The notes: a model not told the origin generated them from the letters alone. A stretch of 64,000 nt of DNA from Polynucleobacter hirudinilacicola (GCF_002192535.1 NZ_NAIA01000002.1:62001-126000); one strand, 5' to 3'. Positions 54,436-63,793 are shown, numbered from the stretch's first letter. Program-made: numbers and translations.

Positions 54436-56421
54436 GTGCCCATTAATGCAACTAAACAGTCATTATTAAACCTACCTCGCTCAGTTAAGAGGGGTGTAGT
54501 AATGAGCTGTGATGTCATTATTTCCGCATTCAGTGTTTGGCTGGCTTTTGGGCTTCGCTTGGACCAGTGGGGGTATTTTCAAGGTCAACAGTGGATAGTT
54601 CTCATTGTCGCCATTGGATTCTCATTTCCTCTCTTTATTTCTTTTGGTTTATATCGGGCTATTTTTAGGTATGTTGGCTCGGCTGCACTCGCTTCAATGG
54701 CGCGCGTTTTCATCATCTACACAAGCTTATTTTTTTGCACTTTTACACTCCTTGGGGTGGATGACGTGCCTAGGTCAATTGGTGTCATTCAACCAATCCT
54801 ATTGTTTATCGGAATTGGTGCCAGTCGATACTTTGTGCGCTATTGGTTGGGCAACATCAATAATGTGCAAAAGTCATTTTATCGAACTCAGCCTGTTGCG
54901 CTAATTTATGGAGCTGGCTCAGCAGGCCGTCAATTGGCATTGGGCATATCTAGTAATCAAGAAATGTTAGTCAAAGGTTTTATTGACGATGATCCTTATT
55001 TGCAGGGGAGTACGATTAATGGAATTTCCGTATATCCCAATACTGGTTTGAAAGATCTTGTCCATCGATTCGATATTACGGATGTGCTTCTGGCTATTCC
55101 CTCTGTGAACCAAAACCGTAGAAGCGAAATTATCGCCTCATTAAATGGATGTGGCGTACGTGTTCGCACCTTGCCGGGACTCATTGATTTAGCCTCTGGT
55201 CGGGTAAGGATTGCAGACTTGCATGATCTGGATATGAATGACTTGCTTGGCAGAGCGGTAGTTCCGCCTGAAGTAGGGCTATTAGAAAAAAATATTCGCA
55301 ACCAAGTTGTATTGGTAACTGGAGCGGGCGGCTCCATTGGTAGTGAGCTGTGCCGTCAAATTATAAAGCTTTCTCCTAAATCATTGATCCTGCTTGATAG
55401 TAGTGAGCATGCTCTTTATTTAATCTATGAGGAATTAAAGAAGGCTGTTGTCGTGCTTAAGGGTAATCATTTAGTGAATGGCGACGATGACCAAGATTCT
55501 ATGCCTCGCCCAGCTTTGCCAATCAATTTGGTGACTTGCTTAGCCTCGGTCCGAGATAGTGATTTTTTGCGAATGATCTTTAGGGCTCATCAGCCAGCTA
55601 CAGTCTTTCATGCGGCTGCATATAAACATGTCCCATTGGTTGAGCAAAATCCCGCTGAAGGCATTCGCAATAATGTTTTTGGAACATTCACCTGTGCCCA
55701 GGCTAGCTTAGAGTGCGGTGTAAGCAATTTTATTTTAGTGAGCACTGATAAGGCTGTCAGACCAACAAATATCATGGGTGTCAGTAAGCGCATTGCCGAA
55801 CTAGTTTTGCAAGCAATGGCAGAAATTAAAGACGATCATTCAACCAACTTTTCGATGGTGCGATTTGGTAATGTGCTGGGCTCATCAGGATCTGTGGCAC
55901 CGCTTTTTAGCGCTCAAATTGCAGCAGGCGGACCCATTACCCTGACACATTCTGAAGTGACTCGCTATTTCATGACTATCCCAGAAGCGGCGCAGTTGGT
56001 GATTCAAGCCAGTGCCATGGCTGTTGGGGGTGATGTCTTTGTATTGGACATGGGTGAGCCTGTACGTATTTATGATTTGGCAGTCAAGATGGTGTATCTA
56101 TCGGGTCTATTGGTCAAGGATGAAGCTCATCCTCATGGTGATATAGAGATTGAAGTCACCGGTTTACGACCAGGGGAAAAGCTCTACGAAGAACTCCTGA
56201 TTGGTAATAATCCACAGCCAACAGCTCATCCCAAAATCATGAAGGCGCATGAAGAATTTTTATCTTGGAGTGATTTACAACAAGAGCTTGAAAAGCTTAA
56301 TTTAGCCCTGGATACATGTAATGCCCAGTTAATTAGAGACATACTCAAAAAGTTAGTGCCTGGCTACCAGCCTAATGGCGAAGCAGTAGACTGGAATGGA
56401 GGGGGGATTCCTAAGCCATGA
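54436..56421 (+). CDS. Nucleotide-sugar 4,6-dehydratase, WbpM/PglF-like
   Basis: The 661-residue protein has four to five N-terminal membrane helices (~20-140), a first Rossmann fold (LIYGAGSAGRQLALG) and a second catalytic SDR domain (VLVTGAGGSIGSELCRQI, AAYKHVPLVEQNPAEG, STDKAVRPTNIMGVSKRIAE). WbpM converts UDP-GlcNAc to a 4-keto-6-deoxy sugar for QuiNAc/FucNAc-type residues. The start is GTG 54436. It is the last intact gene of the locus. Confidence 0.94.
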   Translation: MPINATKQSLLNLPRSVKRGVVMSCDVIISAFSVWLAFGLRLDQWGYFQGQQWIVLIVAIGFSFPLFISFGLYRAIFRYVGSAALASMARVFIIYTSLFFCTFTLLGVDDVPRSIGVIQPILLFIGIGASRYFVRYWLGNINNVQKSFYRTQPVALIYGAGSAGRQLALGISSNQEMLVKGFIDDDPYLQGSTINGISVYPNTGLKDLVHRFDITDVLLAIPSVNQNRRSEIIASLNGCGVRVRTLPGLIDLASGRVRIADLHDLDMNDLLGRAVVPPEVGLLEKNIRNQVVLVTGAGGSIGSELCRQIIKLSPKSLILLDSSEHALYLIYEELKKAVVVLKGNHLVNGDDDQDSMPRPALPINLVTCLASVRDSDFLRMIFRAHQPATVFHAAAYKHVPLVEQNPAEGIRNNVFGTFTCAQASLECGVSNFILVSTDKAVRPTNIMGVSKRIAELVLQAMAEIKDDHSTNFSMVRFGNVLGSSGSVAPLFSAQIAAGGPITLTHSEVTRYFMTIPEAAQLVIQASAMAVGGDVFVLDMGEPVRIYDLAVKMVYLSGLLVKDEAHPHGDIEIEVTGLRPGEKLYEELLIGNNPQPTAHPKIMKAHEEFLSWSDLQQELEKLNLALDTCNAQLIRDILKKLVPGYQPNGEAVDWNGGGIPKP

Positions 56422-56647
56422 GCGCCCCATTTAAGGTTGATCTTACATCATGATCTTGATCCACCTCTAGAATGGTTATGGATTATGTCAGCTTAAGCAT
56501 TTCTTTCTGAGCTCAAGCAATTTTTCTAGATTCATTCTCAGGCCCCGTATATCAGGATGGAGTCGTGTATTCATTATTGAAGAGCTACCCAATCCAAGAG
56601 ATTCTGGAATATTTTAAATTCTATGCGGTAGTGCCCAGATTGCTTTA

Positions 56648-56803
56648 GATGCCTTTACTTTAGATGGACCCGGGTTGTATTACCAATCAGTTGATCGGCC
56701 TACATGCGGCTACTTTCGTAAGTACCCATATCAAAAAATTGAGTATGTGAATATTGCGCCTTGGGCTCAGGCAAAAATAGAGGCTCGTATTACTCGAAAT
56801 TCT
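56648..56803 (+). pseudogene. Possible decayed sugar-transferase fragment
   Basis: One + frame reads TLDGPGLYYQSVDRPTCGYF, then KYPYQKIEYVNIAPWAQAKIEARITR without a start codon. The pattern recalls the DGPVLYRQERVG...F.KFRSM...WA..DARITR region of bacterial sugar transferases, but many key residues have changed. The flanks (56422-56647) hold nothing else recognisable. The call is tentative. Confidence 0.3.
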
Positions 56804-57525
56804 AGCTCAGCTTTAGCGGTACTGCATTCTGAGTTTTGATATGGCGAGACACTAAAAAACTGTGATTGTTACTGCCAAAAAACCAATCAGGTATGCGCCG
56901 CCTGCGCCTAAAATAAGATCTCTTGGTCAGTTCCGTTGGAAGAATCCTAAGATAGCCGCAACCATCACAAGGCTTAAATACATTAACAAAGATCGGCAAC
57001 TACAAAGCTCAAATAAGCTCATTAACGTGATGATGCCCACCAATTAAATCCATCGATGATGTTGTAGGCATTAGATAGGCCGGTAATTGCAAATACGGTA
57101 AAAAGAATTGCCACCCCTGGAATAGTAAATAAATAATCTACACCAGAAATATCGAGTCGAGTAATTTGTGCGCCCAAGTAAGTGGCTGCCATTACTGCAG
57201 CGATTGCCGTAAAAATCAAACGAGTTTTAATGCCCACCCTTTTTGTGAGATCTTCAGTTAGCCCTATTGCAAAAGTCGGAATTACGCAAACTAAAAGTAT
57301 TAATTCCTCTATGTTTAATGGATTGTTCTTTAACCGCATTAAGGTGGCCGCAAAAATTCCAATGGCGATGCTCACACCACCAATGCGAGAAACTGAGTAT
57401 TTATGAAACTTCTGAGGACCATCTAAGTTTGAATCTGCAGAAAAGCGACTATGTAAGCCCTCAAATCGAATGATGAGCAGGGTAGCAATAAATGAGGAGA
57501 TGAAGGCGGTTAATAGACCTGACAT
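56802..57525 (-). pseudogene. Decayed WecA/Rfe-type UDP-GlcNAc:undecaprenyl-phosphate transferase
   Basis: From 57525 leftward the frame gives a WecA-family N-terminal half: FEGLHSRFSADSNLDGPQKF, RIGGVSIAIGIF, GLTEDLTKRVG, and SNAYNIIDGFN. At ~57041 the frame shifts, since the family continues GLA. In the next frame it resumes as LVGIITLMSLF and VMVAAILGFFQRN, meets TGA at 56929-56927, then PRDLILGAGGAYLIGF (the GDGGAY motif with Asp lost) and another stop. Several lesions and the lost Asp show the gene is dead. Confidence 0.85.
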
Positions 57526-57631
57526 TAGAAGACCATTATAAATTCTAAAACTGCCTTTTAAGCCTTATAGGTTTGAATTTTTACTGATCTTTGACTATAT
57601 TTTTTATGGTTTAGTAATGAGTATTTAAAAT

Positions 57632-57657
57632 CCGTAAGGGGTAATCCCCTATTACGG
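57632..57657 (-). terminator. Terminator hairpin at the chaA end
   Basis: On the minus strand CCGTAATAGGGG and CCCCTTACGG form a strong stem with a 2-base bulge and loop ATTA, overlapping the chaA stop codon and followed by ATTTTAAAT. It fits a rho-independent terminator with a modest U-tract. Confidence 0.6.
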
Positions 57658-58671
57658 CACTAAACTCAAAAACAAATACTCCAAGAAAATAATCACATGA
57701 ACAATGCCCTGTAGCAAGGTGGTTCTGCCAATGGCAAGCGTCAGTGCACCAATAAAGAAGCTTAAGTACATCAGTACCATATTCAGGTCGCTAATGCCTA
57801 GGCTTAAGGGTAGATTGAAGAATATGGCAATTGCCGCCACAGTTGGAATCGTTAAGCCAATACTTGCCAAGGCGGAGCCTAATGCTAAGTTCAAACTACT
57901 TTGAAGGCGGTTCGCTTTTGCTGCTCTCACAGCAGCAAATCCTTCAGGCAATAAAACTAGAAGCGCAATCGCAATACCCACAATAGTTTTTGGGGCGCCA
58001 GCCGCATCAACCGCTCTTTCAATGGCAGGGCTTAGTAATTCGGCAAGACCTACTACAGTAATTAGCGAAAGAATTAATAAGACTGCACTTACAGCTGTTT
58101 TGAGCTTGCTTGGCTTTTGGGCATGAGTATTTTGATTAGTCCTTTTGTCCTGCGCTTTAGGCAGATAGTAGTCTCTGTGAGTGACTGTTTGAAAAAATAA
58201 GAACGCAATATATAAGGCGAATGAAGCAATACCAGCAAAGGCTAGCTGACTTTTTGTAAAGTCAGGACCAGGTGTACTCACAGTTACTGTTGGCATGACC
58301 AAAATGAACGTAGCCAATGCAGTTAATACCGCTAATGCGGAGTTAGTGCCTTCATTTCGAAAGCTCATTTCATGATGGGTAAGACCGCCTACAAAAATGC
58401 ATAAACCAATCACACCATTAATCACAATCATGACTGTGGCAAAAACTGCATCACGGGCAATAAATTGCGATCCATCATGACCGGTGAGCATCATCGAGAT
58501 GATCAATGACACTTCAATAATAGTCACGCTGATGGAGAGCACTAGAGTGCCGTAGGGCTCCCCAGTCTTATGGGCAATGACTTCAGCATGATGAACGGCA
58601 GACAGGACTGCGCCAATAAGTGTGGCACTCATGAGAACGATGAACCAAGTTTGGCTAAGTAGGGCTGTCAT
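57652..58671 (-). CDS. chaA: Calcium:proton antiporter, ChaA family
   Basis: The 339-residue CaCA-family membrane protein has about ten helices. Its two inverted repeats each carry an acidic motif: GEPYGTLVLSISVTIIEVSLI in the first half and LPEGFAAVRAAKANRLQSSLNLALGSALASIGLTIPTVA in the second. ChaA exports sodium, potassium or calcium in exchange for protons. The length is close to E. coli ChaA (366). It marks the return to ordinary chromosome after the polysaccharide locus. Confidence 0.92.
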   Translation of the reverse strand: MTALLSQTWFIVLMSATLIGAVLSAVHHAEVIAHKTGEPYGTLVLSISVTIIEVSLIISMMLTGHDGSQFIARDAVFATVMIVINGVIGLCIFVGGLTHHEMSFRNEGTNSALAVLTALATFILVMPTVTVSTPGPDFTKSQLAFAGIASFALYIAFLFFQTVTHRDYYLPKAQDKRTNQNTHAQKPSKLKTAVSAVLLILSLITVVGLAELLSPAIERAVDAAGAPKTIVGIAIALLVLLPEGFAAVRAAKANRLQSSLNLALGSALASIGLTIPTVAAIAIFFNLPLSLGISDLNMVLMYLSFFIGALTLAIGRTTLLQGIVHVIIFLEYLFLSLVP

Positions 58672-58818
58672 ATCGATAGTATTGAGATGTCTCGGTAGAT
58701 GTTAGTTGGTTTAGTGACGAGGCGCGATATGGAAAATCAGGGTAAGCTATAGTTGCTCGGCACTACAGGCAATTTCTGATTCGTGAAAAATTATCAATAT
58801 GAGAGTGTATAACTATCC

Positions 58819-59181
58819 ATGAAAGCCATTATTTTATTTGGTCACGGGGCCCGAGATAGTCGCTGGCGCGAGCCATTTGACCGGCTTGCGGCATTGTGGC
58901 AAGAGCAGCATACTCATACCCCTATTGAGTTGGCTTTTTTAGAGATGATGCAGCCCTCATTGGAGGAGGCGGTAAGAGCTTTAAGCGCCAAGGGCGCAAA
59001 TGATGTGATAGTGGTGCCAGTCTTTTTTGGGCAAGGCGGTCATTTGCGCAATGACTTCCCTGCTTTACTAGAGGAGTGTCGAGATAAGTTCCCTGGCGTG
59101 CAACTACGCTCGACGAGCGCTGTGGGTGATGACCTGGCTGTCTTGCAAGCCATTATCGATTTCGGAGCCAGGGCCCTCTAA
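58819..59181 (+). CDS. cbiX: Sirohydrochlorin chelatase, CbiX/SirB-like short form
   Basis: The 120-residue protein has the chelatase N-terminus IILFGHGARDSRWREPF (metal-binding His) and VIVVPVFFGQGGHLRNDFP (second His). Short CbiX/SirB proteins insert cobalt or iron in sirohydrochlorin. Beside cobA and cysI, the likely product is siroheme. Its last 78 bases overlap the convergent cobA gene. Confidence 0.9.
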   Translation: MKAIILFGHGARDSRWREPFDRLAALWQEQHTHTPIELAFLEMMQPSLEEAVRALSAKGANDVIVVPVFFGQGGHLRNDFPALLEECRDKFPGVQLRSTSAVGDDLAVLQAIIDFGARAL

Positions 59182-59973
59182 ATTTTGGCTATTGGCAGAG
59201 TGGTTTCTTAAAGCCTCTCCAATCATAATCAGTGCAGGTGAGTTGCTATCAAACCAAGAATCCACTTTGCCTGCTGCTAATTCTTTTAAGGTGCTAGTCC
59301 AGTGACGCTCATGCCGGGTGCTAACAGCTTCAAGTATGTGGACTGGTGTATCTGGGTTGTGTTTAATTAAGCCCCCAGTATTTTTCTTGATAAGTTGTTG
59401 AGATATTCGTGCTGCATCTTTGCGCCCCATGTAATAAACGAGGGTATCTGCATTAGGATTTGAGGTTGGCGCTATTGATTGGTTATCTGGAATATTTTCA
59501 GTACCTTGCGAGAGCGTCACAAAAGCAACGCTACGTGAAATACCGCGCAATGTTAATGATTGCTGAAGACTAGCGGCACCCGCAAGCGCAGCAGTAATGC
59601 CAGGAACCACTTCAACTGCAATACCTGCCTCTTTAATGGCGGTGATTTCTTCATCGGCTCTACCAAAGAGCATAGGGTCACCACCCTTCAGACGGACAAT
59701 AGTTTGGTATTTTTGTGCTGCATCGACTAAACGTTTATTGATAAAGTGCTGAGCAGAAGACAACTTACCGCAACGCTTGCCAACTGCTACTTGAATAGCT
59801 TGTGGGCAAAGATCGAGCATTTCAGGACCAACCAAAGCATCATGAAAAACAATATCAGCTTGCGCTAGTAACTTGGCGCCACGCACGGTAATGAGATCTG
59901 CTGCACCAGGCCCGGCGCCAATTAAATACACTTTGCCAAGTGCATCATTTAGATTATTGGACATTCTGGTCAT
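59104..59973 (-). CDS. cobA: Uroporphyrinogen-III C-methyltransferase
   Basis: The 289-residue SAM-dependent methylase has VYLIGAGPGAADLITVRGAKLL at the N-terminus, VRLKGGDPMLFGRADEEI (~100) and VVPGITAALAGAASLQ. It makes precorrin-2 for siroheme. The C-terminal ~30 residues beyond the domain are encoded in the overlap with cbiX. It follows the DUF934 and cysI genes on the minus strand, so it probably belongs to the sulfite-reduction operon. Confidence 0.95.
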   Translation of the reverse strand: MTRMSNNLNDALGKVYLIGAGPGAADLITVRGAKLLAQADIVFHDALVGPEMLDLCPQAIQVAVGKRCGKLSSAQHFINKRLVDAAQKYQTIVRLKGGDPMLFGRADEEITAIKEAGIAVEVVPGITAALAGAASLQQSLTLRGISRSVAFVTLSQGTENIPDNQSIAPTSNPNADTLVYYMGRKDAARISQQLIKKNTGGLIKHNPDTPVHILEAVSTRHERHWTSTLKELAAGKVDSWFDSNSPALIMIGEALRNHSANSQNLEGPGSEIDNGLQDSQVITHSARRA

Positions 59974-59991
59974 GGCTTCTGAGTTCGCATA

Positions 59992-60576
59992 CTAGGTGCT
60001 TAGCGTTGCGCGTTTATTGCGCCAGCTGTTCTGAGTGGTAACGGAGAACAAATCGAATTGCTTAAGCGCAACATCGAGATTTTGATCTGGACGTAGGGCG
60101 AAACTATCGAATCCAACACGAGCACCTTGCAATAGCTGATCAATGAGTACATCACCAATGGCGCGGATCTCACCAGTCCAATGGAAACGATCTCGTAGTA
60201 GTGCTGCTGTACTAAAGCTTCTACCATCTCTAAAGATAGGAAAGTGGGCTGCAATGAGTGGCCACACTGTCTTGCCGCGTTCAATCATATCAGCATGCTT
60301 GAGGATGTCATCATCAGCTGCAAACCAGACGCTAATCAGACCAGCGCTCGCTTTGCTCTGAATATCTGTTTCATTGTGATGGGTTATCCACCAGGAGAAT
60401 GGCACCAATACCTTGCTTTTGCCATACTCTAGGTCAGGTAAGCCACCTTCAACTTGGCTACCACTCCAAATTAACCACTCATTGGGAGCAAGGCTGGGGT
60501 TTTCATCTTTAGGAAAATACAAGACCTGCTCATGGGCAGCAATCGTATTTGGAGTGACAACACTTGTCTGACTCAT
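59992..60576 (-). CDS. DUF934 family protein of the sulfite-reduction operon
   Basis: The 194-residue protein has the DUF934 hallmarks: an N-terminal part ending LVPFSWWITHH, a central ISVWFAADDD, then FRDGRSFSTAALLRDRFHWTGEIRAIGDVLIDQL. The family nearly always sits next to nitrite/sulfite reductase genes, and its biochemical role is not established. It overlaps cysI by 4 bases, indicating coupled translation. Confidence 0.88.
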   Translation of the reverse strand: MSQTSVVTPNTIAAHEQVLYFPKDENPSLAPNEWLIWSGSQVEGGLPDLEYGKSKVLVPFSWWITHHNETDIQSKASAGLISVWFAADDDILKHADMIERGKTVWPLIAAHFPIFRDGRSFSTAALLRDRFHWTGEIRAIGDVLIDQLLQGARVGFDSFALRPDQNLDVALKQFDLFSVTTQNSWRNKRATLST

Positions 60577-62288
60577 AATGCAACCTCACCAACTAGGATG
60601 CCATTCTTTTTCTGAAGATTTTCTTGCTTGTTCTTGTAGGCTGCTTCTTTAAAAGGTGTTACCCCAAGGCGGCGATAGGTCTCAATAAAAGCTTCGTTCT
60701 CAGCGCGCTGTTCCACATAAGTATTAATAATGTTGGTAATGACATCGGGGATTTCATCAGCGTAGAAAGAAGGCCCAATCACTTTACCAATGGCAGCTTC
60801 ATTGCCTTGTTCGCCACCCAAGGTGATTTGATACCACTCTTCACCGTCTTTATCGACACCTAAAACGCCAATATTCCCCACGTGGTGATGGCCACAAGAG
60901 TTAATGCAACCAGAAATATTTAAGCTGATATCGCCTAGATCAAATAGGTAGTCTAGATCATCAAAGCGCTCCTGAATCGCCTTGGCAATAGGCAGTGATT
61001 TGGCATTAGCTAAAGAGCAGAAGTCACCACCAGGGCAAGCAATGATGTCAGTGAGTAGGCCAATATTGGGTAATGCTACTTTTTGTCTTTTAGCTTCTTG
61101 CCACAGTTCGTAGAGCTTAGATTGTTCTACATCGGCTAGCACTAAGTTTTGTTCATGCGTTGCCCGCAATTCACCAAAGCTATATTGGTCTGCTAAATCT
61201 GCAATAGCCAACATCTGCGCAGTAGTGGCATCACCAGGCGCTACCGTGCCATGAGGCTTGAGTGAGAGGATGACGCTGGTATAACCTGATACTTGATGAG
61301 GCTTAACGTTGCGCTCCAGCCATCTAGTAAATGCCACTCTTTCTGCTTCATTTGCCGTATTAATCACTTGCTCGTCAGAGAGCTTTGGCAAAGTCTGATA
61401 AGCAGGCTTAGTAAAGTGTTTGGCAACACGATCCCATTCTGCTTGAGTGAAATTGTCATCACCTGCTTTGTTGTGGAGCCATTCGCCTTCAACCTGGCGG
61501 GCAAACTCTGCTGGCCCCAAAGCCTTAACTAAGATCTTGATGCGAGCCTTATACAGATTGTCTCTGCGGCCAAAGCGGTTATATACCCGTAAGAGGGCAG
61601 TGAGGTAGCTGGGAAGTAACTGCCATGGTAGGTTGGTTTTAATGAGTGAGCCCAAGATTGGGGTACGACCCATGCCGCCACCAGCGTAGATATCCGCAGT
61701 TAATTCATGATTATTTTTCTTTAGCTCAATACCCATATCATGGCAAAGCAAAATTGTGCGATCTTCTTTAGCCCCATTAATTGCAAACTTAAATTTACGA
61801 GGCAAGTGAGCAAACTCTGGATGGAGTGTTGACCATTGACGTAGTAACTCACAAACGGGGCGTGGGTCTACATATTCATCAGCGGCAACCCCAGCAAATG
61901 CATCACTTGTAATATTGCGGATGCAATTGCCAGATGTTTGAATGGCATGCATTTCGACTTTGGCGAGCTCAGCTAAAATATCAGGAGCGTCTTCTAAGGT
62001 AACCCAGTTGAACTGAATGTTTTGCCGGGTAGTGAAGTGCCCATAGCCACGATCATATTTGTCAGCAATGAACGCCAGCGTGCGCAATTGTTTAGAGTTA
62101 AATAGACCGTATGGAATGGCAATACGCAGCATGTAGGCATGGCGCTGGTAATAAAGACCGTTCTGCAATCTCAGTGGACGAAACTCTTCCTCGGCTAAGC
62201 TGCCATTCAGGCGCCTGGCAACTTGGTCTCTGAATTGGGCAACCCGTTGATCTACCAGGGTTTGGTCAATATGGTCATATCTATACAT
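60573..62288 (-). CDS. cysI: Sulfite reductase hemoprotein (CysI-type)
   Basis: The 571-residue protein has the siroheme/4Fe-4S ligands Cys418 and Cys424 (IIACPGGDFC) and Cys461 and Cys465 (ISGCINSCGHHH). The ferredoxin-like N-terminal half carries HFTTRQNIQFNWV and QTSGNCIRNIT. It reduces sulfite to sulfide in cysteine synthesis, with electrons from a separate partner. It is the first gene of cysI-DUF934-cobA. The 199 bases upstream must contain its promoter and that of the divergent Phd-Doc module. Confidence 0.93.
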   Translation of the reverse strand: MYRYDHIDQTLVDQRVAQFRDQVARRLNGSLAEEEFRPLRLQNGLYYQRHAYMLRIAIPYGLFNSKQLRTLAFIADKYDRGYGHFTTRQNIQFNWVTLEDAPDILAELAKVEMHAIQTSGNCIRNITSDAFAGVAADEYVDPRPVCELLRQWSTLHPEFAHLPRKFKFAINGAKEDRTILLCHDMGIELKKNNHELTADIYAGGGMGRTPILGSLIKTNLPWQLLPSYLTALLRVYNRFGRRDNLYKARIKILVKALGPAEFARQVEGEWLHNKAGDDNFTQAEWDRVAKHFTKPAYQTLPKLSDEQVINTANEAERVAFTRWLERNVKPHQVSGYTSVILSLKPHGTVAPGDATTAQMLAIADLADQYSFGELRATHEQNLVLADVEQSKLYELWQEAKRQKVALPNIGLLTDIIACPGGDFCSLANAKSLPIAKAIQERFDDLDYLFDLGDISLNISGCINSCGHHHVGNIGVLGVDKDGEEWYQITLGGEQGNEAAIGKVIGPSFYADEIPDVITNIINTYVEQRAENEAFIETYRRLGVTPFKEAAYKNKQENLQKKNGILVGEVAL

Positions 62289-62450
62289 AGGAAACGATTG
62301 TCTAGTTCTTTTGATATTGCTACAAATACTTAAAAGTCGTTTCCATATAGCGATTTAGATATAAAGAGCCTAAAAACCCATTCAAACCTCAAAAGTCTGC
62401 TTCAATAGCTTTGAGGGAGTTAAAAAGCATATTGCTATCTCAATGTATTT

Positions 62451-62474
62451 AAATATATAATTAAAAATATATTT
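62451..62474. promoter_or_regulatory. AT-rich inverted repeat before the Phd-Doc module
   Basis: AAATATA (62451-62457) and TATATTT (62468-62474) are inverse copies 10 bases apart, 13 bases before the antitoxin start and just upstream of its GGAGG ribosome-binding site. This is a possible Phd operator, but the sequence is so AT-rich that symmetry is weak evidence. Confidence 0.3.
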
Positions 62475-62487
62475 AATTGGAGGCTTT

Positions 62488-62736
62488 ATGGAAAACCTAT
62501 TAACATCTCTCACCGCATCACTTACAGAGCTGAGGGAGCCGAATAAGGTGATTGCCAGAGCTGGCAATCAGCCTGTAGCGATATTGAATCGTAACGAAGC
62601 TATTGGTTATTTTGTGCCCAAAGCTGCTCTGGCCGATATTGAATTGAAACTTGCCTCAAAGGATCAAGTGACTGAGTTTATAAGCTCCAAGTTACCAAAG
62701 ATTGATCACGTCTTAGACTACCTTAAAGATAAGTAA
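62488..62736 (+). CDS. phd: Phd/YefM family antitoxin
   Basis: The 82-residue protein has SLTELREPNKVIARAGNQPVAILNRNEAIGYFVP at the N-terminus, the Phd DNA-binding half, and a charged C-terminal tail (KLPKIDHVLDYLKDK) for toxin binding. It is directly upstream of the Doc toxin gene, with 3 bases between. A strong GGAGG precedes the start. Confidence 0.9.
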   Translation: MENLLTSLTASLTELREPNKVIARAGNQPVAILNRNEAIGYFVPKAALADIELKLASKDQVTEFISSKLPKIDHVLDYLKDK

Positions 62737-62739
62737 TTA

Positions 62740-63120
62740 ATGGTTCAATTTGTTGTCATTGATGTTGAAAATGTCATATTGATTCATGATGCGGTCATTG
62801 GTAAAAAAGAGTTGCGAGGCTTAGCAAAAGATAAATCCTTAGAGGCTACGCTAGAGAGGGTGCATAACCGCTTGCAGTTTGGATTTATTTCGGATGCCTT
62901 TGACTTGGCAGCATGCTACGCAACTTTTATCGCTAAAGGGCATTGTTTTAATGATGCGAATAAAAGAACATCAGCTGCAGTACTATTTTTCATACTAACT
63001 GAAAACGGCATTGAGATTAATTTTCCAACTCTTGAGTTGGGTGATTGGATTATTGCAATTGCTTCAGATATGAAGACCGAGGTTGAGCTGGCTGGGTGGC
63101 TAAGGAGCCATACCAGCTAA
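62740..63120 (+). CDS. doc: Doc (death on curing) Fic-family toxin
   Basis: The 126-residue protein begins with the Doc-type FVVIDVENVILIHDAVIG and carries the active-site motif HCFNDANKRT at 68-77. Doc phosphorylates elongation factor Tu and stops translation. All motif residues (His68, Asn74, Lys75, Arg76) are present, so the toxin is expected to be active. It stops 6 bases before a convergent gene's end. Confidence 0.93.
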   Translation: MVQFVVIDVENVILIHDAVIGKKELRGLAKDKSLEATLERVHNRLQFGFISDAFDLAACYATFIAKGHCFNDANKRTSAAVLFFILTENGIEINFPTLELGDWIIAIASDMKTEVELAGWLRSHTS

Positions 63121-63126
63121 TTTTTG

Positions 63127-63498
63127 CTAAAACCGAAATTCCCGATAGTGCCTATAGAGGTTGGCAATTGATGCAAAGCCCAGAATGACGATCAAGATTG
63201 AAAAGACGTAATCAATCGTTAGGTAAGTAAAGATGCCCATTTGAATGAGGATTGCAATGCCTATAAAGGCGGCAATCGATCCCAAGGCGACAAGCTTAAA
63301 GTTCGGAATAAAAGCGCCCAAGGTAATGGCGATAAAGACAATATATAAGTCTGAGACGAGTTGATCAGCGGTAACGAAAACCGTGTTGGTAAATTCAGGA
63401 TTAGTAAATTTTCCAATGACGGCTAATGCCAGGATGCCAGCCAAAATAGCAAAGTTCAACTTTGCTTTAGTAACGATTTCTTTGAGCTGATTATTCAT
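63127..63498 (-). CDS. Small membrane protein, unknown function
   Basis: The 123-residue protein has four hydrophobic segments (FAILAGILALAVIG, LYIVFIAITLGAFI, AFIGIAILIQMGIFT, YVFSILIVILGFASI) and a short basic tail. I recognise no family. It is 14 bases downstream of another small membrane protein gene, which suggests a two-gene unit. Confidence 0.6.
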   Translation of the reverse strand: MNNQLKEIVTKAKLNFAILAGILALAVIGKFTNPEFTNTVFVTADQLVSDLYIVFIAITLGAFIPNFKLVALGSIAAFIGIAILIQMGIFTYLTIDYVFSILIVILGFASIANLYRHYREFRF

Positions 63499-63512
63499 GA
63501 TGAGTAACTATT

Positions 63513-63737
63513 TTAAGAGCCGCTACCATTAAATACTAAGGTCATCCCAAGCCACAGCAGGATAAAGGCAACCAGTATGGTCAGACCAATTTTCTTGAGA
63601 AAATATTCTAGGGTATCCATGTAGGCTTCATCGTTACGACCAAACCAACGATCAAAACGTTTCCAAACCAGGCGTCCTACTACTAGCGGCAGGAGCATGG
63701 CAACAATGCCAAAAATAATGGTGAGGGTGTTATCCAT
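63513..63737 (-). CDS. Small two-helix membrane protein, unknown function
   Basis: The 74-residue protein has two hydrophobic helices (IIFGIVAMLLPLVVGRLVW and IGLTILVAFILLWLGMTLVF) around a charged middle (KRFDRWFGRNDEAYMDTLEYF). It is not recognised. It lies between the amidohydrolase gene and the four-helix protein, all on the minus strand with short spacing. Confidence 0.55.
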   Translation of the reverse strand: MDNTLTIIFGIVAMLLPLVVGRLVWKRFDRWFGRNDEAYMDTLEYFLKKIGLTILVAFILLWLGMTLVFNGSGS

Positions 63738-63793
63738 CAGTTGATTTCTTTCTTACTAAATACTGTTTGTGCTGTTTGGTTAGCGCTTGTTTA

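Noticed and set aside
56862..57047. 61-codon + ORF over the WecA remnant
   Set aside because: It is an antisense shadow of the decayed gene, whose own protein similarity is clear on the minus strand.
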